A stretch of 64,000 nucleotides of DNA from Rhodospirillaceae bacterium MC! (GTDB lineage: Bacteria > Pseudomonadota > Alphaproteobacteria > MC1), in the NCBI GenBank assembly GCA_002632265.1, contig NQOV01000006.1, forward strand, positions 41,364-105,363, written 5' to 3'. Positions 8,982 to 19,600 of the stretch are shown piece by piece (the first letter of the stretch is position 1; each line of letters starts with the position of its first letter). The position numbers and the translations under genes are program-made. The notes under the pieces are model-generated. The model searched no databases and had not been told where the DNA came from. It was given only the letters and a program-made list of their open reading frames with translations.

Positions 8982-10319
8982 GATTAAAGACGGATTTTTA
9001 AATTCATGGTTAGCGTAATCCTTATGGATATTTTCTAAGGTGCTGTAATACTCCCTATGTTCGGATGTTGTGCCGTTTTCGATTATGGCTATGGGAGTTG
9101 TTGGGGCGAAGTTCTGTTCTTGGAGTTTCTGCCCTATGTTATGAAGATAGCGGATACTCATATAAAAAACTATTGTTTCATTGGGATCAAGATATTGCCA
9201 TTTTTTATTATCGTTTATGTCATCCTTATAGATAGTCATAACCTTAATACTTGAAGATACGCCTTTTAATGTTAGAGGAAATTTAGCTTGAGCCGTACAT
9301 CCGCTCATGGCACTTATTCCTGGGATGAGTTCATAGGCGGTATTTGTTTCCTTTGCTATGTTGATCTCGTCGCCCACACGAGAAAACACCGCAGTATCGC
9401 CACCTTTTACTCGAGCTACGATTTTGTTATTAGCCACATGCTTACGTATGAGATCGTTGATGTTTTCTTGTTGCATGAGCTTATCGCCACGCTTTTTTCC
9501 CACGTATATTTTAAGGGCTTCTGATCTTGCATAGAAATTTAAGATATCTTTGGGGATTAGGCGATCGTATAAGATTACATCGGCTTTAGCTATGGCGTGT
9601 ATGGCTTTTAGCGTGATATTTTCAGGATCGCCACTACCAACGCCGATCAAATATAATTTTGCTTGGGCGTGCTGGTTATTCATATATCCTTGCAAGCATT
9701 CATCCAATAGGCTTTGTAAGGATTGGGATTTTTTGCTTGCTGTTAACTCTAGGAAATCATACCAAAATAAACGGCGAGCTTGCGAATCCTTAAGCTTAGA
9801 TTTCACAAGATCACGCTTATTTCCCATAAAATCTAGGAGATTATCATGGGAAAAATTCAAGATAGATTCCAACTTAGCTTTCAGCCAACGAGCAAATGCA
9901 GGCGATTTGCCATTGGTTGAGATAGAGACTTGGAGATCATTTCTTTTAACAACCGCAGGTAAATGGAATGTGCTTAAACTACTATTATCGACAATATTTA
10001 ACAGAATATTTGTGCCATATACTTGCTGATGAATATGCTTATTTAGCTGGTCATTATTACAAGCTACTACAACTATAAACCATTCTAATAATTTAGTTTT
10101 ATCAGAAAAGAGATTGTTATAATCATCTTGAATATACTTAACATTTTCCCGAGCAATCACTTCCTTAAACTCATGGATAACATCTTTGGCAACGATTGTA
10201 ATATTCTGACTATAATCCTTAAAAAACATATACTTAGCCATAGCTATTTGCCCACCACCAACGATGAGTATCTTATGCCACGCTTGAATATTCAATGAAA
10301 TTTGCGTTGTCTTTGTCAT
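8934..10319 (-). CDS. cysG: Siroheme synthase (multifunctional CysG)
   Basis: Makes siroheme from uroporphyrinogen III for sulfite reductase. Residues 1-~200 are the precorrin-2 dehydrogenase/ferrochelatase half with the NAD loop ILIVGGGQIA. Residues ~205-460 are the SAM-dependent uroporphyrinogen-III methyltransferase, with LIGVGSGDPENITLKA, VARVKGGD and the PGISAMSG motif. It follows cysI in the same operon, which fits the siroheme demand of CysI. I prefer the ATG at 10319 because it leaves the usual short leader before the Rossmann loop; a GTG at 10340 in the same frame is the alternative. The 3' end overlaps the convergent lipoprotein gene. Confidence 0.93.
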   Translation of the reverse strand: MTKTTQISLNIQAWHKILIVGGGQIAMAKYMFFKDYSQNITIVAKDVIHEFKEVIARENVKYIQDDYNNLFSDKTKLLEWFIVVVACNNDQLNKHIHQQVYGTNILLNIVDNSSLSTFHLPAVVKRNDLQVSISTNGKSPAFARWLKAKLESILNFSHDNLLDFMGNKRDLVKSKLKDSQARRLFWYDFLELTASKKSQSLQSLLDECLQGYMNNQHAQAKLYLIGVGSGDPENITLKAIHAIAKADVILYDRLIPKDILNFYARSEALKIYVGKKRGDKLMQQENINDLIRKHVANNKIVARVKGGDTAVFSRVGDEINIAKETNTAYELIPGISAMSGCTAQAKFPLTLKGVSSSIKVMTIYKDDINDNKKWQYLDPNETIVFYMSIRYLHNIGQKLQEQNFAPTTPIAIIENGTTSEHREYYSTLENIHKDYANHEFKNPSLILVGRVINILSSNHGI

Positions 10320-10368
10320 TACAGTATTTAGATTCCCCACTACTCACATTCTACCTTAGCATAGAGTT

Positions 10369-12027
10369 TTAATTTTCGAACATTAGGGTTTCGTGGCAAT
10401 AATCTCCGAAAGAAAGCTTGTCTTTTTCTAGGCTGTAGTCTTTGAATAGGGATTGAAGTTCTTTTAAAACGTCATCTTCATGGATATTGCTTTTATAGAG
10501 TTTTCCCAATCTTGTCCCCTTATCATTTCCACCTAGCCATAGACTGTATATGTTAGGATAAACACCAGTTAAGCCTATTTCTGCACTATAGGTCCTAGCA
10601 CAGGCATTGGGACAACCGCTGACTCTGATAGATAATTGTTTATCGCCGATATTGGTTTTTTCTTGAATTTCTTGGATATTCTTTACGAATGTAGACAAGA
10701 AACGACTTGATTCCGATAAAGCTAAAGGACAAGAAGGCAAGCCATTACAAGCTAAAGCGATTTGCTCATTTTGTGTAAAGTACTCATTTTTGACATTATA
10801 TTTAGCTAATATTTCATCCACTTGTTTTTTATTATCTGGTAGGATTTCCACAATACGGATATTTTTTTGTCCAGTAACTCGAATGTTAGCCAATTTCAAT
10901 TTGGTAATTTCCAATAAGGCACTAATGGCTTTATAATCTTGATAATCTTCCAAATATCCCTTTTGTAAAAAGATAGTTTTAGACCATGTATTATTTGTAT
11001 CCACCACCCATTCAAGATTATCGTTGCGTTCTGTTAGGTCAAACTCTTTGATTTCTTGTAATTCGAAATCAAGATTTTTCGCTACTTCGCTTTTAAAAGT
11101 GTTAAATCCCATATCTCGAATGGTATATTTAACACGAGCTTGGTTTCTATCGGAACGATTACCATTATCACGTTGAACTTTAGCAATTTCCATGACCGTT
11201 TGCAAGATCTGATCCTTTTCCACGTAGGCGAAAGGTTTTGCCAGTTGGGCATATGTGTCGATATTATCGTACATAACTCCCATACCGCCACCGATAAGAA
11301 CATTATATCCCATAAGTTTTGAGTTAGTTTCATCACTATGAACCGCAATAATGGCGATATCGTTGGTTAAAGCGTCCACTTCATTATGTGGCGGTATTGT
11401 GATAGCAATTTTTAATTTTCGTGGTAATAAATTAGTGCCGTAGAATTTATTATCTTCTGTGTTTTCAGACTTTTTATCTAGGAATATTTCGTTGTATGGA
11501 CTGCTTTTATATTCAAACATATCCGCCATTTCATAAACCATCTTGCTAATCTGATCGAATTCTTTAGAGCAACTTGAATAGGAACACAAAGCAATATTCG
11601 CCACCAGATCGCCACCAACACCTGATTTTATATTCACAGTATCCAATAACTGGAGAGTTTTTTTCATGGTTGGTTTAGTGATTCCGTATATTTGGAATGT
11701 TTGACGGTTAGATATCTTAAGCCCAGCTAAAGAACTTGCAGATTGTAAATTAACAGCGTCAAATACAGTAGTGAATTCTTCAGCAGTAAAATAACCTGTA
11801 GGATGTACCAAACGAGCCTTATAATGATAGTCCATTTCTAGCTTTTTGTGTTCTCGAATTAGACGTCTGTCTCGGTTATCCTGCATATACAGACCGAAGT
11901 TTTTAGCTACGCTATAGCTTTCATTGTCCATGGTTTGAGTGATGCGATTTTCGATCTCATTGGCAATGTTTGATTTCAAACCGTTACTATTTTCTTTTGC
12001 GTGTTCTATGGGGGTTTTATTAGTCAT
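10369..12027 (-). CDS. cysI: Sulfite reductase hemoprotein beta subunit
   Basis: Catalytic subunit that reduces sulfite to sulfide with six electrons. It carries a coupled siroheme and 4Fe-4S cluster. The two cluster motifs are intact: CNGLPSC (C-x5-C) near residue 425 and GCPNACA (C-x3-C) near residue 470, the latter in the conserved RVSGCPNACARTYSAEIG block. The length of 552 is typical. It starts 2 bases after the cysJ stop, and its ribosome binding site (AAGGATG) lies inside the cysJ coding end, so translation is coupled. Siroheme is supplied by the downstream cysG. Confidence 0.96.
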   Translation of the reverse strand: MTNKTPIEHAKENSNGLKSNIANEIENRITQTMDNESYSVAKNFGLYMQDNRDRRLIREHKKLEMDYHYKARLVHPTGYFTAEEFTTVFDAVNLQSASSLAGLKISNRQTFQIYGITKPTMKKTLQLLDTVNIKSGVGGDLVANIALCSYSSCSKEFDQISKMVYEMADMFEYKSSPYNEIFLDKKSENTEDNKFYGTNLLPRKLKIAITIPPHNEVDALTNDIAIIAVHSDETNSKLMGYNVLIGGGMGVMYDNIDTYAQLAKPFAYVEKDQILQTVMEIAKVQRDNGNRSDRNQARVKYTIRDMGFNTFKSEVAKNLDFELQEIKEFDLTERNDNLEWVVDTNNTWSKTIFLQKGYLEDYQDYKAISALLEITKLKLANIRVTGQKNIRIVEILPDNKKQVDEILAKYNVKNEYFTQNEQIALACNGLPSCPLALSESSRFLSTFVKNIQEIQEKTNIGDKQLSIRVSGCPNACARTYSAEIGLTGVYPNIYSLWLGGNDKGTRLGKLYKSNIHEDDVLKELQSLFKDYSLEKDKLSFGDYCHETLMFEN

Positions 12028-12029
12028 AA

Positions 12030-13412
12030 TTATAATACATCCTTTTGCAATCTGCCTTCATCTAAGAAGTCAATTAATTTATCATTAGCCTGTTCTTTAG
12101 TGATATTATAGAATTCGGAAAAAATCTCCACAAGTGCTTTATGTATGAACTCATAGACTTTTGCCGAACCACATACATATATGCAAGCTCCATTTTCTAT
12201 CCATTTCATGAATTCTGCTTTTTCTTCTAAAATACGATCTTGAACGAAGATCAAAAGATCTTGATCATGAGACCATGCTAAGCTTATATTATGTAAATTA
12301 TCACTTGCCTTAGCGTCGATCCATTCTTGTTGATACAAGAAATCGCAAGTCATATGCTCATTCCCAAATATCAGCCAGTTTTTGCCATTACCGTCGGTTT
12401 CAACGCGATCTTGTAAGAATCCACGCATGGGAGCAATACCCGTACCAATGGAAATCATAATGATATCAGTGTCTTTTTTCGGTAATCTAAACATGGTATT
12501 TTGACGGATAAAGCCATCCACTTCATCGCCAACCTTAAGATCATTCAGATAGTTAGAACATAAACCTTTAACAAGCTTACCATTTTCATCTTTATAGACC
12601 AATCTACCAACAGTAACATGAACTTCATTGGGATAAGCACGTTGTGAAGATGAAACAGAATATAAACGTGGATTTTTATCCTGATGAGGATTTCGCTTCT
12701 CATCCATGGGAGGCATAACACCAAAGGAATCCCCTGCCACATAGCTTAAGGATTCTGGCAAGGCAAAACTAATAAATCTTGTTTCCTTAGGCGACGGTTC
12801 GTCATGGAGATTGATAATTTCTTTTACCTTAAATTTTACAGGCTCTTTGGAGCTGTATCCTAAACCGTCTTTAATGTCTTCGACTTCATCTTCGTCCTGA
12901 TCGTCTCCCATGAGAGTACTAGCTTCGTAAGGGTTGGGATTTTTAGTATCGATAATAATATCTTCTGCTATTTTTTGAAATGTTTCATCCATGATACTAT
13001 TAAAATCAACATTAAATTTCACATCTGGGGAAACTTTAGTAAAATTTAATCTCTCAAACTCATCGCCCAGCACATCCACAGAGTTACAAAATTTACTATA
13101 ACTCTTGTCGCCTAAACCGACGATAGAATAGAAGATGTTTTTATTTCCCTCTATGGATTCCAAAAGGGATGTATAAAAGTTTTGTGCCATATCAGGCAAC
13201 TGGCCCTCGCCAAAGGTGGAACTCACAAAGATATTATATTGACCTAAAGCACTCATGGAATACAATGTGTCCACATCTATTTTTAATATTGATTTAAATT
13301 TTACTCTTAAGCCATTTTGTTTAAGCTTTTTTTGCAATGTTATGGCAACTGCTTTAGCATTACCGCTGGATGTTGCAAAAAATATATTGACAGTTTTTAC
13401 ACTAGGATTCAT
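12030..13412 (-). CDS. cysJ: Sulfite reductase flavoprotein alpha subunit, short form
   Basis: Passes electrons from NADPH through FAD and FMN to CysI. The N-terminal flavodoxin domain has the FMN phosphate loop ATSSGNAKAV. The FAD-site motif RLYSVSSSQ, the NADPH loop GTGIAPMRGF and the C-terminal CGSAK and LQKDVL segments match CysJ. At about 460 residues it is some 130-140 shorter than E. coli CysJ: after YVAGDSFGVMPP the helical connecting domain is missing and a short charged linker leads straight to RLYSVSSS. I chose the ATG at 13412 because GGGGG lies 9 bases upstream; the ATG at 13427 has no such site. Confidence 0.93.
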   Translation of the reverse strand: MNPSVKTVNIFFATSSGNAKAVAITLQKKLKQNGLRVKFKSILKIDVDTLYSMSALGQYNIFVSSTFGEGQLPDMAQNFYTSLLESIEGNKNIFYSIVGLGDKSYSKFCNSVDVLGDEFERLNFTKVSPDVKFNVDFNSIMDETFQKIAEDIIIDTKNPNPYEASTLMGDDQDEDEVEDIKDGLGYSSKEPVKFKVKEIINLHDEPSPKETRFISFALPESLSYVAGDSFGVMPPMDEKRNPHQDKNPRLYSVSSSQRAYPNEVHVTVGRLVYKDENGKLVKGLCSNYLNDLKVGDEVDGFIRQNTMFRLPKKDTDIIMISIGTGIAPMRGFLQDRVETDGNGKNWLIFGNEHMTCDFLYQQEWIDAKASDNLHNISLAWSHDQDLLIFVQDRILEEKAEFMKWIENGACIYVCGSAKVYEFIHKALVEIFSEFYNITKEQANDKLIDFLDEGRLQKDVL

Positions 13413-13501
13413 AATATTTACCCCCATTTATTTATTTTTTATGTTTTATGTTTTATTTTGTTTACGTATAGCTTACAGCAATTCATATTTCATTATATCA
13501 C

Positions 13502-13538
13502 CTTTCCATTAAAATTATTTTAAAAAATTAATGGAAAG
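13502..13538. repeat. Inverted repeat upstream of cysJ
   Basis: Perfect 11-bp arms (CTTTCCATTAA and TTAATGGAAAG) separated by 15 AT bases, about 90 bases before the cysJ start. It could be an operator, a leader hairpin, or part of the narI/cysJ boundary; nothing in the sequence decides. Confidence 0.4.
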
Positions 13539-13551
13539 TGCAAAATAAAGA

Positions 13552-13587
13552 GTGAAAAATAAGTGCTTAAGAACGCTAATTTTTCAC
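13552..13587 (-). terminator. Probable hairpin after narI
   Basis: GTGAAAAAT and ATTTTTCAC form a 9-bp stem around an inner AGTGC/ACGCT pairing, just beyond the narI stop. It could end the nar transcript on the minus strand. The inner part resembles the larger extragenic hairpin at 20487-20600. Confidence 0.4.
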
Positions 13588-13600
13588 ACCTCGCCCATAT

Positions 13601-14293
13601 TTATATGTTTTTACGCATAATTTGATGACCTTTTCTTGTAACGTATCCCACAGGCACAGACCATATATGAACAAGTCTTGAAAATGGGAATACCAAGAAG
13701 ATAGTAAATCCAACAAGCACATGGGCTTTATAGATCCAATTTTCATTAATGATATACGAACCCGTATCAGATGAGAAAATAACCAAATGTTGTAGCCAGT
13801 TAGATAAGCTTACCATAGAAGTGGCACTTGCGTCATCGTGCATAGATACAGGAATAGTAGCTAAGCCCAATAGTAATTGCACTAATAATAAAAACAAGAT
13901 AGCCATATCGCCAAAGCTTGTATTTGCTATTAATCTAGGATTTAACATACGACGTTGGATGAGAATTAACAAACCAATTAAGCAGATAATACCTGCAATA
14001 CCGCCAACAGTCATCGCCATAACTTCCTTAGCACGAGCCATGATAAACGGACTGTAAAAAGCATGTGGAGTAAGTAAGCCGACAAAATGTCCAGCTAAAA
14101 TCACGATGATCCCAATATGGAAAAAGTTTGAGCCAATAAAGAACTTAAGGCCTTTCTTTTCCATAATTTGGGTTGAGCCTGCACGCCAGCCATAGGGTAA
14201 ATGTTTAAGACGTAAGAACGAACCCAGTAAGAACACAGCCACAGCCACATAAGGGTAATATACAAATAGTATATTATTAAGATATATATTCAT
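13601..14293 (-). CDS. narI: Respiratory nitrate reductase gamma subunit
   Basis: Membrane cytochrome b subunit that oxidises quinol and passes electrons to NarH. The 230-residue protein has five hydrophobic helices. The four heme-b ligands can be placed: His59 and His69 (H-x9-H in HIGIIVILAGH) and His191 and His209 (H-x17-H ending SRLVH), the same spacings as E. coli NarI. It is the last gene of the nar operon, 31 bases after narJ. Confidence 0.96.
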   Translation of the reverse strand: MNIYLNNILFVYYPYVAVAVFLLGSFLRLKHLPYGWRAGSTQIMEKKGLKFFIGSNFFHIGIIVILAGHFVGLLTPHAFYSPFIMARAKEVMAMTVGGIAGIICLIGLLILIQRRMLNPRLIANTSFGDMAILFLLLVQLLLGLATIPVSMHDDASATSMVSLSNWLQHLVIFSSDTGSYIINENWIYKAHVLVGFTIFLVFPFSRLVHIWSVPVGYVTRKGHQIMRKNI

Positions 14294-14324
14294 TTTTTTT
14301 GACCTTAATATAATAAATTAAATT

Positions 14325-15044
14325 TTAAAGAGAAGAGCTAGGATTTGCTGATCCGCACTCATTATCTGCTTGCATAGAATTAAGTGCTTTCATCGAGGAT
14401 GAAACATCAGAGGCCGGACAGGTTTGACAATCTGTCTCCGAGCCGAAGACTTGCGGTTCTTCCCATTCCTTATCCATATCATAATCTTCTTCATTAAGAG
14501 ATATGGCTTTTTCCAAACGTTCTAAATTAGGCTTTACGGATGTAAGATCTAAGATAGAATCAAAAATAACAGCATAGGGACTTTCTATTTTTTCAAGAGA
14601 TGTTTTTAACATCATTAAAATATCAACAGTTTCGCCCAATTCTTCATCCATTGCCGATTTATCAAGTAAAGATATATACTCTAAAAACAGCGGTAAATAA
14701 TCGGGCAGTTCGTTGGAATTCATATCCAGCCCTTTAGCATGATAGTTTTCCACAAGATCGATCATAGCTTGACCACGGAAACGAGAATCCCCATGAATAT
14801 GTTCGAACAAGTGTAAACTATTTTTACGCCCACGATCAAAGGTTTTTGTATATTCACTTTGTAAAAGATAAATATCATGTTGATCATTGGTTAGATAATC
14901 AAAAAAACCATCGAGCTTTGTGAGAATACCAGCAGATAGTAACTTCTCATCTTTTATAACATCTTTAATTTCACCCAAAGCAGAAATTACTTCTATTTCA
15001 GGATACATTAAGAGTAAAGATAAAGCTTTTGGAGTATTAAACAT
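14325..15044 (-). CDS. narJ: Nitrate reductase assembly chaperone (delta)
   Basis: 239-residue cytoplasmic chaperone of the NarJ/TorD family that binds apo-NarG and helps insert the molybdenum cofactor; it is not part of the final enzyme. The LLMYPEIEV start and the LPDYLPLFLEYISLL segment are typical. The C-terminal ~40 residues are polar and rich in Ser and Cys (SETDCQTCPAS), as often in this family. It starts 3 bases after the narH stop, which implies coupled translation. Confidence 0.93.
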   Translation of the reverse strand: MFNTPKALSLLLMYPEIEVISALGEIKDVIKDEKLLSAGILTKLDGFFDYLTNDQHDIYLLQSEYTKTFDRGRKNSLHLFEHIHGDSRFRGQAMIDLVENYHAKGLDMNSNELPDYLPLFLEYISLLDKSAMDEELGETVDILMMLKTSLEKIESPYAVIFDSILDLTSVKPNLERLEKAISLNEEDYDMDKEWEEPQVFGSETDCQTCPASDVSSSMKALNSMQADNECGSANPSSSL

Positions 15045-15047
15045 ATT

Positions 15048-16583
15048 TTAATTACCTCCAAATAGGTTTTTACGCTTAGGAGTAGCACCACCACACATAC
15101 CACCAGATCCGCCGAATGTTTCATCACTGATAGAACAGTTGAAATCAAGGCCATTATCTGTGCGTTCGCCAAAGGCGTCATTCACGGCGTCAACATATTT
15201 GGTAGGAATAACGAATCTATCATCATAATGAGCTAAAGCTAGATAACGATACATTTCTTCAACTTCCACAGTTGTTAAACCTGCCTTATCTAGGATCTCT
15301 TTATTACGACGACCGAATATGGTTTTCTCTCTCATGTACTGACGCATGGTCGCAATTTTACCCAGCACGCCTGCGATCACTTCCGTATCGCCTGCACTTA
15401 GTAAATTAGCCAGATACTTAAGTGGGATTTGCATATCTTCAATCTTAGGTAACAGACCGTTTAAGCCATCATTTGGCAATTCGCCTTTTTCCACTGATTT
15501 TTGTAAAGGACTCAATGGCGGAATATACCAAACCATTGGCAATGTTCTGTATTCAGGATGTAATGGTAATGCAATTTTCCATTCCACTGCCATTTTATAT
15601 ACAGGCGAAGCCATGGCCGCATCGATCCAAGTTTGAGAAATACCTGCCTTTAATGCTTGAGCTTGCACTTCTTCATCATGTGGATCTAGGAATACATCCA
15701 ATTGACTTTTATAAAGATCTTGCTCATTATCCACCGAGCCAGCACTTGCGATTTTATCAGCGTCATACAAGATAACACCAAGATAGCGAATACGACCCAC
15801 ACAAGTTTCCGAACATACAGTCGGTTGACCTGCTTCCAAACGTGGATAACACATGATACATTTTTCCGATTTACCAGAACGCCAATTGAAGTAAACTTTC
15901 TTGTAAGGACATGATGAAACACACATTCTCCAGCCACGGCATTTTTCTTGATCCACAAGAACCACGCCATCTTCTTCACGCTTATACATCGCTCCAGACG
16001 GACAAGAGGCAACACATGCAGGATTCAAACAATGTTCACATAAACGAGGTAAATAGCTCATGAAAGTATTTTCAAATTCTTTATATACTTCCTTTTGCAC
16101 ACCGTCGAAATTTTTATCCTTACTACGTTTTGCGAATTCTCCCCCTAGCATATCTTCCCAGTTAGCCGAAGATGTAATTTTATCCATGGGCTTTTTGGTA
16201 ATGATAGAACGAGGTTTTGCAATTGGTTGGATGTTTGATCTTGGAGCTTTAGTCAGATCCGTATAATCAAAGGTAAAAGGTTCGTAGTAATCATCAATAC
16301 TTAGCATATTCTGATTAACAAAGATATTAGATAAAAGTCTAACCTTATTCCCTGCCTTAAGTTTTAGTTTACCATTTTTAAGAACCCAACCGCCCTTATA
16401 ATGTTCTTGATCTTCCCAGTTATTGGGATAGCCAATACCGGGTTTGGTTTCTACATTATTAAACCAAGCATATTCCACACCCTCACGAGATGTCCATACG
16501 TTTTTGCATGATACAGAACAAGTATGACAACCGATACATTTATCTAGGTTAAGAACCATGCCTATTTGTGCTTTAATGTTCAT
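15048..16583 (-). CDS. narH: Respiratory nitrate reductase beta subunit
   Basis: Iron-sulfur subunit that wires NarI to NarG at the cytoplasmic face of the membrane. All four cluster motifs are present: CIGCHTCSVSC near the N-terminus, CEHCLNPACVASCP, CRGWRMCVSSCP (the Trp in place of one Cys is the normal 3Fe-4S signature) and CIMCYPRL followed by CSETC. The 511-residue length is standard. It lies 76 bases downstream of narG and 3 bases upstream of narJ. Confidence 0.97.
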   Translation of the reverse strand: MNIKAQIGMVLNLDKCIGCHTCSVSCKNVWTSREGVEYAWFNNVETKPGIGYPNNWEDQEHYKGGWVLKNGKLKLKAGNKVRLLSNIFVNQNMLSIDDYYEPFTFDYTDLTKAPRSNIQPIAKPRSIITKKPMDKITSSANWEDMLGGEFAKRSKDKNFDGVQKEVYKEFENTFMSYLPRLCEHCLNPACVASCPSGAMYKREEDGVVLVDQEKCRGWRMCVSSCPYKKVYFNWRSGKSEKCIMCYPRLEAGQPTVCSETCVGRIRYLGVILYDADKIASAGSVDNEQDLYKSQLDVFLDPHDEEVQAQALKAGISQTWIDAAMASPVYKMAVEWKIALPLHPEYRTLPMVWYIPPLSPLQKSVEKGELPNDGLNGLLPKIEDMQIPLKYLANLLSAGDTEVIAGVLGKIATMRQYMREKTIFGRRNKEILDKAGLTTVEVEEMYRYLALAHYDDRFVIPTKYVDAVNDAFGERTDNGLDFNCSISDETFGGSGGMCGGATPKRKNLFGGN

Positions 16584-16659
16584 ATTATTTTTCTTTCTTA
16601 GTTAATCTCTATTTTAGATTAAGAATCTTAAATAATAAAGATTATATTGTTACAAATAC

Positions 16660-19600
16660 TTATAAAGTAGCTTTTTTCATTTTGCGAATAACCACAAAGG
16701 CATCTCGGTTTGCACCAATTGTCCCGTAATAGTTAAAGCCATATGCAAGATGTGCATAACCACCGATCATATGAGTAGGTTTAAGAGTAACCTTACAAAC
16801 AGAGTTATGAATACCGCTACGTTTTTTAGTAATTTCACTAACAGGAAGATTTACAATTTTCTCTTGTGCGTGATACATGATAGTTAGACCATCGGGAATA
16901 CGTTGAGAAACAATAGCACGAGCGGAAAGTGTTCCATGAGCATTCCATGCTTCCACCCAATCGTTATCTTCGATATCTGCTCTTTTAGCGTCAGCCTCAC
17001 TTAGCCAAATACAAGGGCCACCACGCCCTAAAGTAAGCATGATCAAGTTATCAGAGAACGTCGAGTGAATACCCCATTTTTGATGTGGAGTAATGAAATT
17101 AAGAGTAATCTTTTTATTATCATTATCATCTCCATTGGAAATATCTTGAACTTCTTGGCTTAGATCCTGCATATCTACAGGCGGTTTATAGCTCACAAGC
17201 CCCTCACCGAAATCTCTCATCCATTTATGATCTTGATAGAGTTGTTGACGCCCTGTAATAGTTCTCCACGGAATATTCTCATGAACGTTGGTATAGTTCG
17301 AAGTATAAGATACATCATGGGATTCAACTCCGCTCCAAGTAGGCGAAGAAATAATCTTTTTAGGACTAGCTTGCAGATCCTTAAAGTGGATATTCACATG
17401 TTCAGAACCACTAGCTAAATGCGAATGATCAATCCCAGTAACTTCGCTTAAGGCTTTCCAAGCTTTAACCGCCACTTGTCCGTTAGTTTCAGGAGCTAGA
17501 GTTAAAATTACGTTAGCTGCGTCAATATCGGTTTCGATTTTAGTTAGATTTTCGAACTCTGTACCTTCGTCTCTTAATTCAATACCATTTAGTTCTTTTA
17601 AGTGATGAAGTTCTTCTTTAGTTTTCCAACTAATACCTTTCCCGCCGTTACCTAATTTATCGATTTTATCGCCTAGAGTTGTGAAACGTTTATAGACATT
17701 AGTATAATCACGCTCTACCATCATAACCGACGGCATAGTCTTACCTGGAATCGGTTCACATTCGCCATTTTTCCAATCTATAGCATCGGCTTGGCCCAGC
17801 TCGTTAGGGGAATCATGTTGAATTGGTAACAATACGATATCATCTTGTTTACCCAAATGACCTTTGGATAATTTAGAAAATTCCTTAGCGATACCCTTAA
17901 AGATATCCCAATCGGATCTACTTTCCCATACAGGATCAACCGCACGAGTTAGCGGATGAATGAATGGGTGCATATCCGAAGTATTCAGATCATTTTTCTC
18001 ATACCACGAGGCTGTAGGCAATACGATATCAGAATATACACAAGTTGTCGACATTCTAAAATCTAGAGTTACAAGAAGATCAAGTTTACCCTCTGGAGCG
18101 TCTTCATGCCATTTAACTTCTGTAGGTTTTTTGAATTCGCTACCATGACCATAGTCATTTAGCACGCCATGATCTGTACCAAGAAGATGTTTAAGGAAGT
18201 ATTCGTGTCCTTTTGATGAAGATCCAAGAATGTTAGATCGCCATACAAACATATTACGTGGGTAGTTTTTCGGATTATCAGGATCTTCACTGGCAAAATT
18301 TAGCTCTTGAGATTTTAGATTCTTAGCCACATATTCGCCCGCTGACAAGCCTGATTCCTTAACAAGTTTAGCAACTTCCAAAGGATTCTGCTGTAATTGT
18401 GGAGCAGATGGCAACCAACCCATTCTTTCCGATTTCACATTACAATCGATTAGAGAGTAATTTTCCCAATCTGATTTCTTCGCAAGTGGAGAAAGTAAGG
18501 CCGTAGTATTTAATGTTTCATAACGCCATTGATCCGTATGAGCATAGAAGAACGAAGTGGAATTCATATGACGTGGAGGTCTATTCCAATCCAAACCGAA
18601 TGCCAACGGAATCCAACCAGTTTGTGGGCGAAGTTTTTCTTGTCCCACATAGTGGCCCCAGCCACCGCCTGACTTACCGATACAACCACAGAACACAAGC
18701 ATATTAATAATACTACGATAAATCATATCAGTATGGAACCAGTGATTGACACCAGCCCCGATAATAACTAAAGATTTACCATTTGTATCATGAGCATTTT
18801 GAGCGAATTCACGAGCAATATTAATAACTGTTTGCGAATCCACACCTGTAATTTGCTCTTGCCATTTAGGAGTATAAGGCACATCATCATTATATGATTT
18901 AGCACTATATTTATCTTCCAAACCACGATCAATACCATAGTGAGCTAACATCAGATCATAAACCGTAACAACTTTAATTTTACCGTCTTTCGTAGATAAA
19001 GTACGAGTTGGTACGCTATGGGTTAAAATATCAGGATGATTGGAACTTTTAAAGAAATCATGACCTTGATTGCCGTGGAATGGGAAAGCGATAGTTGAGA
19101 TATCTGTATTATCTTCATCAAGTAAAGTAAGCATAGGCTTCATGGCCTTACCGTTTACATCTTCGTCTTTTAGATTCCACTGACCTTTTTCGCCCCAACG
19201 AGAACCGATTGTTCCCTTAGGAATGGTTAGCTCTTTGGTTAATTCATTATATAGAACAGGTTTCCAACTGGCATTATTTTCTTGCCCTAGATTATCATCC
19301 ATATCACTGGCACGTAATAAGTTACCTGCAGTTAAGCCGTGTTCTGTTTCTTCTAGTTTGATCAAGAATGGCATATCAGAATATTTGCGGATGTAATCAT
19401 CAAAGTACTGACTCTTTTTATTACCCACATGATATTCATTTAAGATCACATGACCCATAGCCATAGCCATGGCAGCATCCGTACCCTGTTGTGGATTCAA
19501 CCAGTTATCAGCAAAACGAGCCGCCTCATTATAATCAGGAGAAACTACCGAGACTTTAGTACCTTTATAGCGTACTTCTGTCATGAAGTGAGCGTCTGGC

